Origin: Limnanthes douglasii subsp. nivea
Taxonomy: Eukaryota > Streptophyta > Magnoliopsida > Brassicales > Limnanthaceae
DNA length: 64,000 nt
Direction of reading: 5' to 3'
Assembly (NCBI GenBank): GCA_036936605.1
Contig: JAUPFV010000005.1
Span: 8,704,589-8,768,588, forward strand
The number at the start of each line of letters is the position of its first letter. Position 1 is the stretch's first letter. Shown piece after piece: positions 1 to 12,469 of the stretch. Position numbers and translations under genes: made by a program. The notes beneath the pieces are model-generated. The model ran no database searches, was not told where the DNA came from, and worked only from the letters and a program-made list of their open reading frames with translations.

Positions 1-2028
1 GGCTAAAATCACAATTTTCAATTAATGAAAAAATAATTTTATTATCTTAGAGTAGATAATAAGATATTATAAATTATTATGAGGAGGCCAAGTTTTTCTT
101 CTTGAATTGTTTTTAATCCAAACTATTTTATTCTTCTTATTATTATTTTATTTCTTTTTTATTTATTTATTTTCATGTCTTTTTGTATTCAACTGATTCA
201 ATTGAGGCTTATATTTGCAATTTAGCCTTTTTTTCTTTTTTTCTCTTTAAATTTACTAATAAATCAAATATTAACAAATGACAATATAAGTAACAACAAG
301 AAGAAGCAACTAGTTTTCTAAGGAAATAGATTCTTCCCTTTATAGGAAAAGCTTTCAATTATTTATTTAAAATCATATCCAACCAGTCATTGGTTTCCAA
401 CTTTAAACTATTATCTTCATTGCATTGTCTTCAATCTCCAATTCAAAAACATCTACACTTGCTGAAGGACAATTTTTCAAACTCTATATATATATTTAAT
501 ATCTGTTTTTCAACAATTTCATGGAGCTTTGTCATCTTCAAAACTTTGATGGTTGCTTTTAAAAAAAATCTCATTGTTTTTTCTGAAGCTAAGGGATTTT
601 ATGGTGTTGATTTCAATCTCACCTTATTTAGTTTGTTCGACTCCTTTGAGTCTTTTAATAATTGCCATATTCTTAATAGTTTTCGTTTAAACGAATTCAT
701 TTTTGGATATGGGTTCCATGCTCTGTTGCTCGATGATCAATGAATGCTTTTGTGCCACCCTATTTATGATCACAATGAAGTCATTTTTTTTCTCAATAAG
801 GCTATTAAACTCGTGATATCCAATTTTCTTCACCAATACAAAACCACCCATTCAATTACTCTTTCCTCTCTCCTCATTAGTTACTCGTGCTTTTATTTTC
901 TCATCGATAAGAAACTCCCCTTTCAGTTACTCTCTTATCTCATCTCATTAACTGCTCGTATCAGAATAGTGATCCTAGAGGATTTCTCATTGTTCTATGT
1001 GAAAGTAGCAATGATTGCCTACTTTCTCTTACATACCAATTTATCATCATTCATTTACACCATACACACACTTTTTGTCATAAAAAGTTCTCATTTACCG
1101 GTGCACCACTTCGTCATTTTCTTTAAATACCAAATTATACATTTCATTTTCTCTTTACCTTTCAAAACTTTTTCATACAAAATAGGATTTTTATTGTTCT
1201 CTGAACTTTTAACAACTGGTTCACTATGGTTAATACTAGAAAGAGTACTAAGTAATAAAGAAGAGGCGCCAATACCTCAAAAAAATTGGTCCAAAAAAAA
1301 TATCACACTTTGTTTTAACATGTGTAACAGGACCACCATACTCAACAGTGAGCTCCTCCACATGGTTTCTCCATTCCTCTAGCATGGCTGCTTTGATATA
1401 TTTCTGTCTCTTGGGACTAAGTCATTATTAAGCTCTAGACATTCTTCTCATAGTCGTGCACTATAGGTCAACACCGACTACCATGTTGCCATACATGGGC
1501 TTCCACTTATTGTCCATGGTGCAAGCCCTACTTAATCCCATTCCTCTCCCCGCCCCCCCACCCCGCATCTCGTTCTACCATATTCTTTATTACAAATCCA
1601 TAATTATTCACATTTCCAGTTCCACTACTCCTGAAGACTTGCATACGTATTTTGGATAATTTATCTCTATTGGAAGCTTGTCTGCCACTACATTCCCTCA
1701 ATATTTCATAGTTTACAATAATTAAGGTATAATCATCAATATATTTGGAGGGATAAGATGTTACAAAGCTACTCAAGCCTTCTCTTCAATATCAATTTTC
1801 AAAGATCAATCTCTAACCTTGATATAAGTTATCATCCTCACACCAAGTATGTTGTATAGTAACCCTCTTGCAAGCTCACTAGCTCATCGGTCACCAAGTA
1901 CTCAAATATGGTCCAACCAAACATAACCATAACCATTATCTTCTATACTCCCTAAAGATACTCTAGTGTGGTAGTTACCTTATAAGAAAACCGATCTACC
2001 ATAATGGTAAAGAAGGTCCACTACCTAC
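1..2028. other. Left flank, no confident gene
   Basis: AT-rich sequence. Two adjoining plus-strand open frames (390-743 and 744-1382) are rich in Phe, Leu and Ser and match no family I recognise. They look like chance open frames in pyrimidine-rich DNA. The right part, about 1400-2028, has a more even base composition and should belong to the LINE whose ORF1 continues at 14008 on the other side of gypsy-1. That is inferred from the nested position only. I could not identify LINE motifs here. Confidence 0.4.
2024..2028. repeat. Target-site duplication of gypsy-1, left copy
   Basis: The 5 bases CCTAC directly precede the TG that opens the left LTR. The same 5 bases follow the CA that closes the right LTR (14003-14007). 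A 5-bp duplication is normal for LTR-retrotransposon integration and shows that both element ends are preserved. Confidence 0.9.
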
Positions 2029-2355
2029 TGATAAGGGCATAAAATGTCAAGATTATTATGAGGCTTAATTGATATTATAAAAGCACATAAGGGTCTATTT
2101 GTAAGTATTTGGGAGACATAGGAAACAAGTGTATATATGAGGGCCAATATGTAATTTGTTAAACATAGCATGTGATAGTGGAGCCCACCATTGACACTAT
2201 ATAAGGAAAGATTCCCTTTTGGGAAAAAGGTACTTTCTAATCATTGGTAGTTGATTTGACTACTTTCTCTCTCTATACTTTGTACTTATTCTCCTGACAC
2301 AATTCCACTATACATATTATTCGATAATCAGCCTCAGATAAATCTAGAACCATCA
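2029..2355 (+). repeat. gypsy-1 5' LTR
   Basis: 327 bp, starts TGATAA and ends CCATCA. It aligns along its full length with 13678-14002, with scattered substitutions and small indels. Shared stretches include the segment around TTGATATTATAAAAGCACAT and the terminal block ending CCATCA. A TATA-like ACTATATAAG at about 2197-2206 is a plausible promoter element. Confidence 0.9.
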
Positions 2356-2356
2356 T

Positions 2357-2374
2357 TGGCGCCGTCTCTGGGAA
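2357..2374 (+). promoter_or_regulatory. Primer-binding site of gypsy-1
   Basis: TGGCGCCGTCTCTGGGAA lies one base after the 5' LTR. The first nine bases match the start of the tRNA-Asp-type primer site typical of plant Tat/Athila elements. The rest is diverged. Confidence 0.65.
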
Positions 2375-2378
2375 ACAA

Positions 2379-4100
2379 GTGATACCCGGAGATCAGGTTC
2401 TCCAAAATCTTGACCCAAGAAAAAACTTAAAATTCGAGGAATGGATACGGAGGCTAGAAAGGGAAAGACAAAAGAGAGAGGCTCTTATAGGAAAATTTCT
2501 TATCATGGCCAGACAGCAGCTCTTGGACGACATCCCTAAGCATAACACTGAGAAAAAAAACAGCCTTGACTGAAAAGAAATATCGACTAGATAGCCAAGG
2601 ATAACGATCATGCGAAGATAGAAAAGAGGATAATTGTGCTATTAATCAGGACGGGGCTGATTTTTATAAAGGCAGAGCTTGAGTGTGAAAGCACGACGGC
2701 GTTTCGAAGAACAAGTCTAGACTGCGAGCTAAGAACGGATATGAGTATTCAACCGAGGAATACATGTATGAGTCATATTCTTCAGATCAGGAGGTCTGAT
2801 GCTTTAAGAAGGATAAAAGAATGATCAGGGAGCGAGAAATTCGAACACGTAAATCACGCCCAGCAAAAATAATCAAACCTCAGGGGGATAGCGTCGACAA
2901 GGTAACTCCCATTTCCATGGAAAAGGAAGGTGCGATAACAGTTAATAGAGAACAACAAAACGTCCCGCAGTTTCAGTTTTCATTAGGGAGTGAAACCTAT
3001 GGGTATATGATCGGAAGCCAATTCGTTAACCCACTTGAAGAAGGGCTATATGCAACCCATGCAAAAGGATTAGGTAGTGGAGCTTTTGGATTCAGGCATA
3101 ACTGGAGATCATCTCCTTTTTCAGATGAGATTTTGTCAGGAAATCTCCCGAAGCGATTTGATATTTCTAAGCTGCAAAAATATGATGGAAAGAACGACCC
3201 TGATAACCATTTGGAAGCATTCAAGAACTTCATGTTAAGTTTTGATGATAAGTTAATCTGTCGAGCATTTTCGATGACGTTTAAGGATCGAGCGTCAAAA
3301 TGGTATAATCGATTGCCTCAAGGATGCATCAAGAACTTTGGCATGTTTTGGCTGATGTTTAGACAACAGTTTGTAGGAAGCAAAAACTTATGAGCCAATG
3401 GTGACACAATCGTGAATTGTTGACAAATGGTCAGGGAAATTTTGAGGGACTACATCTGACGCTTTGTAGATGCAAAAATCGATCTTGATTATTGCGATGA
3501 GAACGTGGATTTAACGGGTTACATGTTGGGTTTGTTGCCTGGTCCAATAAAGCAAGCTGTAACAAAAAACAAGCTTTCATTTTATCTGCCTTGCTAGCTC
3601 AGGTAGAAAATCAGATCTTAATTGAAGAGACTGAAGTATTGGAATTAGCAGCGCCAAGCCAGCCACCACAACCAATAATTACTTTGGCACCGGCAACACA
3701 ATAGTTGAACGGGAAAGGGTCAGGGACTCCGACGTAGAGAGTACGGAATAACTACCAAGTAATTTCGTACCGAACCATATCAAATAAATGGGTTCGACCT
3801 GCCCACTATGCAGATTTGATCGAGTGCGTTGCAACTATTTTTGACAAATCAAAGAATAGTGTGCATTTTTTAAACCTTTTTCCGATCGGGACCCGTCGCG
3901 AGAGCCGTAATAACCGATATTATCGGTATCATGAGGATTTAGGCCATGACACCAAGGATTTCATTGCGTTAAAGAAAGAGGTACAAGTGTTAATTGACAA
4001 TGGGAAATTATTAGAATATGTGAAAAAGCAAGCTCAGCAAAATGAGGTGTCCAAAGAAATAGTGATAGTGCCAAAGCAAGAAAGTGCTCTGATGATTTCC
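2379..4100 (+). pseudogene. gypsy-1 gag, broken by stops and frameshifts
   Basis: The remains of the capsid gene lie in several frames. 2379-2573 is a basic, helical N-terminal stretch. 2821-3393 holds the recognisable gag capsid domain, with the usual run from FDISKLQKYDGKNDPDNHLE through a later WYNRLPQG. 3816-4100 holds the C-terminal portion with YYRYHEDLGHDTKDF and a following KKEVQVLID, which is the usual nucleocapsid-proximal segment of plant gypsy Gag. In-frame stops separate the pieces, for example after residue 190 of the middle block. Gag normally packages the element RNA in virus-like particles; this copy is non-functional. Confidence 0.82.
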
Positions 4101-4260
4101 GAGGTCACTGACCTGTTCGACATATCCACTGAATACTTGGACCCGGACAAAGACATAAATATGATTAGGGTGATTGAAGAAGTAGTTCATGCAGCACGAG
4201 AAAATGTGAGTGATCTGTGCAAGTTTTTTGAGTCTTTGACTATTTTTTGTTGTGATTCAA

Positions 4261-4535
4261 TGGCAGGGATCACCAATTCTTCTCGGAAAAGACATGTGGT
4301 CAATCTGGCTACGAAGTTAGAAGTAGGAACTTCGCCACACTTATATCAGAACCCGTCTCCCATCTTATGTTTAGACGATGATGATATGAGAGACATTACT
4401 GGACCTCATGAAGACGCAGTAGTAATCATAGCGACGATCGTTGGTGAAGAAGTTCGGAGGATATTTGTTGATACTGGAAGTTTGGAAAATATAATTTTCT
4501 TGTCGACTTTTCAAAGTTTAAGAAGCCACTGGTAA
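4261..4535 (+). pseudogene. gypsy-1 aspartic protease region
   Basis: The open frame 3816-4535 ends in a retropepsin-like segment: VVIIATIVGEE leads into FVDTGSLENIIF. The DTG catalytic triad of retroviral-type aspartic proteases is intact here. The frame stops shortly after (TAA at 4533-4535), so the downstream part of the fold is out of frame. In the intact family the enzyme cleaves Gag-Pol. Confidence 0.75.
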
Positions 4536-4876
4536 TCGTTAAATCAGATCAGTCTATTGTTGGTTTCACTGGAGCATCAGCGGAAGTGGTCGGAGAATTT
4601 GAAGGCGTGGTCCAGCTGGGACGATGACCTTTTAAGAAGTAAATAACGGTTCTATTTGAAGTGGTAGATGGCCCTACGTTGCAAAACGCAATCTCCGATC
4701 GATCTTGGCTGTCAAAGATGCACGATGTAACCTCTATGATTCACCAATGCGTGAAATATGTGGTTGGAAATAACGATATAGTTAAAAGCAGCCAAAAGAC
4801 AGCAAAAGAGTGTTACTGAGTAACGTTAGCGGCAAAGTAAGATAAGGAGATGGTCGACGCAAGAGATTAGCAATTA

Positions 4877-5845
4877 GTGGGGTCAGCCCCTGGATCAGAG
4901 CCTTTAGATGATCCTATGGAGACCCCAGGGTTATTGCTTACCGACGAGAATTGTGAAAGTTATGAATTTTCTAAAGGTAAAGTTTTAAAGATCGGTGTAA
5001 ATCTGTCCCCCTTTTTTCGGAGAAAGTTGATTTCTTTCCGTAGACAGAAGTTATATTTGCTTGCTTGGTGCTCAGAGGATATTACAGGGGTTCCTGAATA
5101 TGTTATTTATCATCAATTGTCCATAAATCCAAATGTTTGACCCATAACTAAAAAACATCGAGCTTTTTCCCAAGAAAATGCAGAGGCGATTATTTCAGAG
5201 GTTGAAAGGTTGACTAAGGTAGGACACATCAGGGAGTTCTAATATCCGCGGTGGACGGAAAATACAATTTTAGTAAAAAAAAAGACAGGGAAATGGAGAA
5301 TGTGCGTAGACTTTACGGACTTTAATAGAGCTTGTCCTAAAAACCCATTTCCCATGCCAAGGATCGACAAGCTGGTAGATTCAACATCAAAGAACAGGTT
5401 GTTATCATTTATGGATGCCTACGCAGGGTACAATCAGATAAAATTAGATCCGAGAGATCAGGAAAGCACCACGTTCATCACAGGGAGATGACTGTCAAGT
5501 TATAAGATTATGTATTTCGGTCTGAAAAATGCGGGGGCTACTTATCAGAGACTGGTTAATAAAGTTTTTGAAGGGAAAATTGGACGAAATTTTGAGGTTT
5601 ACATCGATGACATGCTGGTTAAAAGTTTTACTGATGAATACCATTTTTCCGACCTTGAAGAAACGTTCAAGAATCTTGGTAAAGTAAACCTCAAGTTAAA
5701 TTCAGAGAAATGCGCCTTTGGAGTTCGGTCCGGAAAATTCCTAGGGTTCGTGATCAGCAAGAAAGGAATAGAAGCAGACCCTGTCCAGCTAAACGCTTTG
5801 AATAACATCACCCCCCGAGGAATATTAAAGAAGTACAGATCTTAA
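4877..5845 (+). pseudogene. gypsy-1 reverse transcriptase, broken
   Basis: Pieces of Ty3-type reverse transcriptase lie in order. 4877-5140 is the region just before the RT. 5300-5491 carries CVDFTDFNRACPKNPFPMPR and FMDAYAGYNQIKLD. 5510-5845 carries YFGLKNAGATYQRL and the catalytic box VYIDDMLVKS, followed by CAFGVRSGKFLGF. A TGA at 5489-5491 separates the last two pieces within one frame. The YIDD box keeps both catalytic aspartates. The ORF is interrupted, so it is a relic. Confidence 0.85.
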
Positions 5846-6487
5846 TAGGACGGCTTGCAGCCCTGAACCGATTCATCTCACGATCTTCAGATAAATGTGA
5901 AAATTTCTTCCAAGTGTTGAGGAAAGCTAAGAATTTTAATTGGACACCCGAGTGTAACGAGGTTTTCTTCAAAATCAAAAGTTATTTGTCATCCCTAACA
6001 CTATTGATAAAACCATTACCTCGAGAGATTTTGTTTTTATACATAGCGGTTTCGGATCATGTGGTAAGCGCGGCGTTAGTTCGAGAAGAGGATCGGGTCC
6101 TAAGCATGTTTACTATGTAAGTAAAAGTGTGCTGGATGCTGAAAAGCAATATTTGAAACTTGAGAAGTTAGCACTGGCTCTGGTGACGGTTGTTAGAAAA
6201 ATGCGACCATATTTTTAAGGTCATTCTATTATGGTTCGAACTTCTTTCCTTTTAAAAAGTGTGTTACAACGATTGGATATTTCTGGCCGTATGCCCATGT
6301 GATTGGTAGAGCTGGGTGACTTCGATATTGATTTCGAACCAAGGACGTCTATTAAAGTGCACGCTCTAGCAGATTTTTTAGTAGAGTTCCATTCTAGTAG
6401 ACCGGATGAGACAACAGTTGAACCAGAAAAGGATTCAGATGAGTGGATAGTCGGAACCGACGGTGGGTCAACTATTCATGGAAGTGA
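5846..6487 (+). pseudogene. gypsy-1 RNase H, truncated
   Basis: The frames at 5914-6120 and 6303-6491 carry the Ty3-type RNase H region, including NWTPECNEVFFKIK at the start, VELGDFDIDFEPRTSIKVHA and LADFLVEFH. A second RNase H-like start, WIVGTDGGST, follows just before the break. Plant Tat elements carry a second RNase H downstream, so this start may be it (inference). Sequence beyond 6487 codes on the other strand, so the rest of this domain and the integrase are missing. Confidence 0.78.
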
Positions 6488-8676
6488 ATAACATAGCTGG
6501 CCCTTGCGTCAGTAAGCTCTTCTTCCATAACTTTCTTACACTTAAGAGCAAAAATACGATTCTCTTCTTTACTATTATCTGCGGCAACTTGAAGGTCATG
6601 AAAGGTTGTAGCCATTTTTTTCGTCCGAAAGCGAAGGTAACATTCTGAAGCTTGTAGGCGGTTAATTCTTCTATGGCATTGGCACGATCTTCGTTGGCCT
6701 GAGATACAGACTTTTCCCACTCTTTTTATTTGACAACAAAAGCTTGGATTTTAGTTTCGGATGTGTCAGCTCGAGCGTTGGCACGATCAATTAAGTCCCG
6801 AGACTCATGGGCCTTGGATAAGGCGCGATTTTTTGGCTCTGCAAGTTCTGTTTGGAATTTTATCACTTCTATTTCTTTTTGGGCTATGGGGGCAAGCATG
6901 TTCTACAGAGAAGTCGCTAGGATGTCCGAATGTTGAAGGAAAAAAGAGCTCGAACTCTGAACATGAACAGGTAAGTTCGGAGGATCAGGGTGTGTTAAAT
7001 TCTCTTGACAAGAAGTACGGTCTCGGTGGGCCACGACATCAAGTTTACCCAAGCGGTCTGATGCTTTAGTTTTGCCCACGGAATGCATTTCCTTCGAGCA
7101 TTTTTCTCTTAAAGTGACTTCAGCAGGCATGGCCGATTTCACACCGCCAAATTGTTCGAACATGGTGGGAATTGTGATCTGTTATGTGACTGGGTCACTA
7201 CGTTCTTCATCAACAACATTTTTCTCCTTGAATTGTTTTGCTGAAGCATGATTTCCCTCGTCAGCTGCGACCATTTTCTTTCTTTTTTCACCACGTCCCT
7301 TCTTTAGTCTTTTGCCGACTATATGAGATTTATTCCCGCTTGCGACTAGGTCACTACGGATGACAGTGGTTTCAGGCTCTGAGGGTAATACTTCTTGGGG
7401 TTTTTCCACGGTTGAACCGTCGGCAATCACTTGTTCATTTTCTGGGTCGGACAACTCTTTCGACTTCACCCGTTTACTAGGCGCCCGATCTATCTTGGGG
7501 AAGAACACTTCAGAATCTGGGGCATCGAGTCTCTTCACGAGGTCGACAACGTCAGGAGGAATCCACAATTTATCAATACTTAGGATATCGTTGGAACAAC
7601 ACCAAAGGTTAGTGTTGATAAGGTTGGTGTTTTTGAAGCATCAGTGAAACTATTGACCCCAGTTCTTTCTGGAAAAGGCTTGGAGTTTAGCAAAGATGTC
7701 CGAGGCTTTCTTAAGGTGAGCTTTTCTCAACTCCTGAATAGTTACCTTGCAAGCTTAAAGAAGAAGGTCGGTGAGTAAAAAAAGCGAGACAAACCTTCAG
7801 GAGTCCATTTGTAAGTTAGGCGCCTCGGGTTCTCTTTATTATATGGTCGGCCATTTTCCCAAGAACCACTGACGAAGACAAATCGATACTTCCATGACCG
7901 GTCAGCTTCCAATAAATTATTCACACTCTTTTTCGGATTGGCAAGGGAAGAGTAGAATAAGGGTAGCTTAGGAGACTTCGAAAATCCAGATATACCTATA
8001 TAGTCCTCCATCGATATTAGGATTTTGGCTAATCGACAGGCCATTATGGTGGACATCAAAGTGTACCAAGCTTTAGGAGTCAACTGGGTCGGACATATTC
8101 GAAGGATCTCGAAATATCTGACAATTTTGGGATCAAGAAGAAGTCGCAGACACCAGTTGAAAAGCTCAGTAAGAATACTATTTCTTGCGACTCCACTGAC
8201 AAGGGAGTTTCACCAGGCTTCAGAAATCGAATGGCCACACAGTCAGGAATCCCCAGATCATTTTTAAATCGGCCTCTTCATCGAGATTGCAGTAAAGGTA
8301 CTTCCCAGTAAAAAGAGACATAATGTGATCTCTGGGCAGGATAACGTGATAGCCATTTACGACTTGGGTAACCTGAGGGGGCAAGGGTTCTTTATGAGCC
8401 TCGCCAATCGCAGGAGTAGTTTTAGCCACTGGAATTGTCGATGCAGCTGGTTCAGCAACCTGGTTTTCAACCCTCGTCAACACAGAGACCTTTGCTGAAA
8501 GCTTAAGAAGTGGTTTTTTGGCTTCTACACTTTAGACCTTCTTGGGCAAGGTTTTATCAGCAGACGTCAATCCTTTGGTAGAGGGAGTCACAAGAACAAT
8601 GCTTGAGCTGCTGTTAACTCGAGTATGACCAGGTACTGGGACCTCGGTTTTCTTAGAAGTAGCTCTTCACACTTCC
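6487..8676 (-). pseudogene. gypsy-1 antisense ORF: C-terminal coiled coil and first copy of core
   Basis: Reads right to left against the gag-pol genes. The core (8483-7742) contains a segment beginning TPKAWYTLMSTIMACRLAKI and later NNLLEADRSWKYRF. This resembles the plant domain catalogued as 'putative gypsy type transposon' (PF04195, from memory; no search run). Further along (7568-7182) it is highly charged and rich in Lys, Ser and Glu. From 7163 down to 6487 it reads as a long charged helix, probably a coiled coil, with several frame changes. Antisense ORFs downstream of pol are known in the Tat lineage; their function is not established. This copy lacks its N-terminus, which lies beyond the inserted copia fragment. 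Confidence 0.7.
7359..8676. repeat. Direct repeat, left copy (bracket of copia-1)
   Basis: 1318 bp that match 11153-12469 along the whole length with only scattered differences. It begins GATGACAGTGGTTTCAGGCT and ends at CACACTTCC, where it is replaced by copia sequence. The copies differ by point changes and a few 1-2 base indels, for example one A missing near 11208. Both lie in the antisense ORF and in the same orientation. Confidence 0.9.
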
Positions 8677-11152
8677 ACATACAACAACAAGTAAACATAA
8701 GAATCATCTATATTTTTTTATTGCACACATAACTATAATATGGAATCCTTGTGAACCCATTTGACACCATAAATATAACAGATTGATGTGAAAACATTAG
8801 GACTTACAAGTGATACACCATATTCTATATCTCTTCAGTCTAGTAACGTAACCTATAAATATGCACCCTTCTGCCCTCAGTTTAAGTTTATCATTCCTTA
8901 TGTGAGTCTATGCAAAACAACCAAACACCTTCAATTATTCATACTCAACCGATGATCCAAACATAATCTCATAAATAGTCTTACAAATTATTGTCGTTGA
9001 TGGAGATGGAGTCACTAAGCAACAAGCTGTATTGATAGCTTCAGCCTAAAATTTATTTCCCACAACGAAATGCAAGAACATTCTTCGTGCTTTGTTACAA
9101 AGAATTTTGTTTGTTCTTTACGTAACTCAGTTCGGTTGTGGTGTTCTTAAACAAGTGCGATGACAAATTATTCCTTAAGAATCGTATAACTCTTTGAATT
9201 AACAATTATAAAATGTTAAGCCATTATATGTCCTAAGACGTTTGACAGTTTTCGATGTTTATTCTCGATCGTCGTCTTTTCTTTAACAAGTATTGAATAT
9301 GCCTCATCTTTTATTTTCTGAAAATAAACTCACACCATCCTTGAATAATCATCGATCAGACTCGTGTAGCATATGGATCTCCTCTTTGATGAAGTTCTGT
9401 TTTCCCCCCAAAGATATGAGTGAATGTAATCCACCGTCCCTTTAGTCTTTCTTAGAAGCGACTTGCTGAATTTCATTCTAGTTTGTTTGCCTAAAATACA
9501 GTATTCACAAAATCGCAATGATTATCCTTTATACCATTTAATTAAATATTTCTTTCCCAAAACAACCAATCATTTTTCACTTATGTGATCCAAATGTCAT
9601 TACTAATTTTGATCATGCTAACCCTGGTTGTTACTCTTGGGTGATGATATTGCAACATCGCCACAACAACACTCCTTTGGAGAATGTAAAACTCTTTTAC
9701 AAGCTTCTTTTCATGAACACCAACGAGCCCTTTGTCACTAGTAACCCCAAATGTCTACCGTCCTATGATATATTAGGATCATCTTCAACTAAGGAAGATG
9801 TCATCGCGTCATAACTTTGGCAGCACTATCAAATATAATGATCATGACATTACCGATCTAACCAAAAAACAACAAATAATTGTTCCCCAAATAAACTGGC
9901 AATTGCATTGGTTTGTAAGTAACAAACCACTAACTAAACTGAGACACATGGTATGTACCGCCACTGTCGAGCACCGATGATTTTTTACCATAGTCTAAAC
10001 TCACTAGCAACACATTTCCCACACTATTATTGTTACTATAATCAAAATCTTTCACACCTTCTATCAGGTTTGTAGAATTTTTCTTTTGATTTCCTTTCTT
10101 AGCTTTCAGCTTCAGACAATCTCTCTTGTAATGAGCTCATCTCATTTAAAACAGTTTGACTTATTGGCTTTTGACCTGGACCGTTCCCAATTCTTATTCT
10201 TTGTACAACCCAACTTGTTGCTAGATCATCCCTGACCATATGAACTCCCTCTTCCATCTAATTTTTTAGTTGTAATTATATCAACTCATTTGATTTCAAC
10301 TCTCTTTTGACATCAGCTAAAGATATCATGTCCTTATTGTACGTGATGGTATCCACATAATTCTTATAGGAAGTTGGCAACAATATCAAAACATAAAACG
10401 TTTGATCCTTGTCATCACTTTAATATCGATATTCTCCATATTCATTATAATCCACTTAAATTATCAAGATGCTTTTTCATGGAGATGCCTTTTTCACCCT
10501 GAAATCATACAAGATTCACAACTTATTTTCCCGAGTAAAGTTCTCCCAACTTCTTCCATGCGCATGTAGTAGGTCTTCTCATCGTTAATCTTGCGAAGAA
10601 TGTTCTCATTTACACTTATTAAATCACACAAAGAGTCATTTTCTGATAATCATCTTTTTTCTCTTCTTTATATGTATCGGTAAATTATTCTCCGCAACCT
10701 AATCACACAAAGAATCATTCTGTGATAATCATCTTTGTTCTCTTCTTTATATGTACCGGTAAATTATTCTCCGCAACCTAATCACACAAAGAATAATTCT
10801 GTGATAATCATCTTTGTTCTCTTCTTTATATGTACCGGTAAATTATTCTCTGCAACCTTCTACAACCCTTACAGTAGCATGGCATATTTTAACTTAATCT
10901 TCCACAACACAAATTTGGATCCCCATCAAATATTTTGACTTTTTATTTTGTTGATGTATACGCCATTATCAACATTTTGATTGCAACAACTTACGTTCTG
11001 ATACTAATTTAATAAAAATCAAAATATAATTATCACAAATAGTTGATACAAAAAATTAAAAAAAAAACACATTATATTAACACGATTTGGCAATAATATC
11101 TACGTCCACACTCTCAGAACAAATAGTTTTACTATAATAAAACTAGACCCGA
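8677..11152 (-). mobile_element. Ty1/copia fragment copia-1
   Basis: Minus-strand copia relic inside gypsy-1. From its 5' side: a primer-site remnant near 10993-11008 (complement close to TATCAGAACG), gag (about 10900-10050) with a decayed CCHC knuckle near 10105-10160, then the pre-integrase finger and integrase. The block at 9518-9330 shows FCEYCILGKQTRMKFSKS and later SLIDDYSRMV, typical of copia GAG-pre-integrase and integrase. The integrase C-terminal region continues to about 8700, where the element stops abruptly. RT, RNase H and the 3' LTR are absent. No clear target duplication is visible. Instead the fragment is flanked by the 1.3-kb direct repeats. Confidence 0.8.
10622..10858. repeat. 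79-bp tandem repeat, three copies
   Basis: Units start at 10622, 10701 and 10780, each AATCACACAAAGA... and ending GCAACCT. Copies 2 and 3 are nearly identical, and copy 1 differs at several bases. The array lies in the gag part of copia-1, so it arose by local duplication in a dead element. Confidence 0.92.
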
Positions 11153-12469
11153 GATGACAGTGGTTTCAGGCTCTGAGGGTAATACTTCTTGGGGTTTTTC
11201 CACGGTTGACCGTCGGCAATCACTGGTTCGTTTTCTGGGTCGGACAACTCTTTCGACTTCACCCGTTTACTAGGCGCCCGATCTATCTTGGGGAAGAACA
11301 ATTCAGAATCTGTGGCATCTAGTCTCTTTACGAGGTCGACAACGTCAGGAGGAATCCACAATTTATCAATACTTAGGATATCGTTGGAACAACGCCAAAG
11401 GTTAGTGTTGATAAGGTTGGTGTTTTTGAAGCATCGGTGAAACTGTTGACCCCAGTTCTTTCTGGAAAAGGCTCGGAGTTTAGCGAATATGTCTGAGGCT
11501 TTCTTAAGGTGAGCTTTTCTCAACTCCTGAATAGTTACCTTGCAAGCTTAAAGAAGAAGGTCGGTCGGTAAAAAAAGCGAGACAAACCTTCAGGAGTCCA
11601 TTTGTAAGTTAGGCGCCACGGGTTCTCTTTATTGTTTGGTCGGCCGTTTTCCCAAGAACCACTAATGAAGACAAATCGATACTTCCATGACCGGTCAGCT
11701 TCCAATAAATTGTTCACACTCTTTTTCGGATTGGAAAGGGAAGAGTAGAATAAGGGTAGCTTAGGAGACTTCGAAAATCCATATATACCTACATACTCCT
11801 CCATCGATATTAGGACTTCGGCTAATCGAGAGGCCATTATGGTGGACATCAAAGTGTACCAAGCATTAGGAGTCAACTGAGTCTGATATATTCGGAGGAT
11901 CTCGAAATATCTGAAAATTTTGGGATCAATAGGAAGTCGCAGACACCAGTTGAAAATCTCAGTAAGAATACTATTTCTTGCGACTCCACTGACAAGGGAG
12001 TTTCACCAGGCTTCAGAAATCGAATGGTCACACAGTCAGGAATCCCCAGATCCTTTTAAACCGGCCTCTTCATCGAGATTGTAGTACAGATACTTCCCAG
12101 TAAAAAGAGACATAATGTGATCTCTGGGCAGGATAACGTGATAGCCATTTACGACCTAGGCAACCTCATGGGGCAAGGGTTCTTTATGAGCCTCGCCAAT
12201 TGCGAGTGTAGTTTTAGCTACTAGAATTGTCGATGCAGCTGGTTCGGCAACCTGGTTTTCAACCCTCGTCGACACAGATACCTTTGCTGAAAGCTTAGGA
12301 AGTGGTTTTTTGGCTTCTACACTTTAGGCCTTCTTGGGCAAGTTTTTATCAGCAGATGCCAACCCTTTGGTAGAGGGAGTCGCAAGAACAATGCTTGAGC
12401 TGCTTTTAACTCGAGTATGACCAGGTACTGGGACCTCGGCTTTCTTAGAAGTAGCCTCTTCACACTTCC
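11153..12469. repeat. Direct repeat, right copy (bracket of copia-1)
   Basis: 1317 bp matching 7359-8676. It starts immediately right of the copia fragment and runs on without a break into the antisense ORF N-terminus at 12470, so this copy is the one with original continuity on its right. Confidence 0.9.

Noticed and set aside
390..1382. Two adjoining plus-strand ORFs (117 and 212 codons)
   Set aside because: No recognisable domain, strongly biased to Phe/Leu/Ser/Ile as expected from pyrimidine-rich DNA, no supporting signals.
6730..7069. Plus-strand ORFs after gypsy-1 RNase H, considered as integrase
   Set aside because: No HHCC or DDE motif; the minus strand reads as the charged, coiled-coil tail of the antisense ORF.
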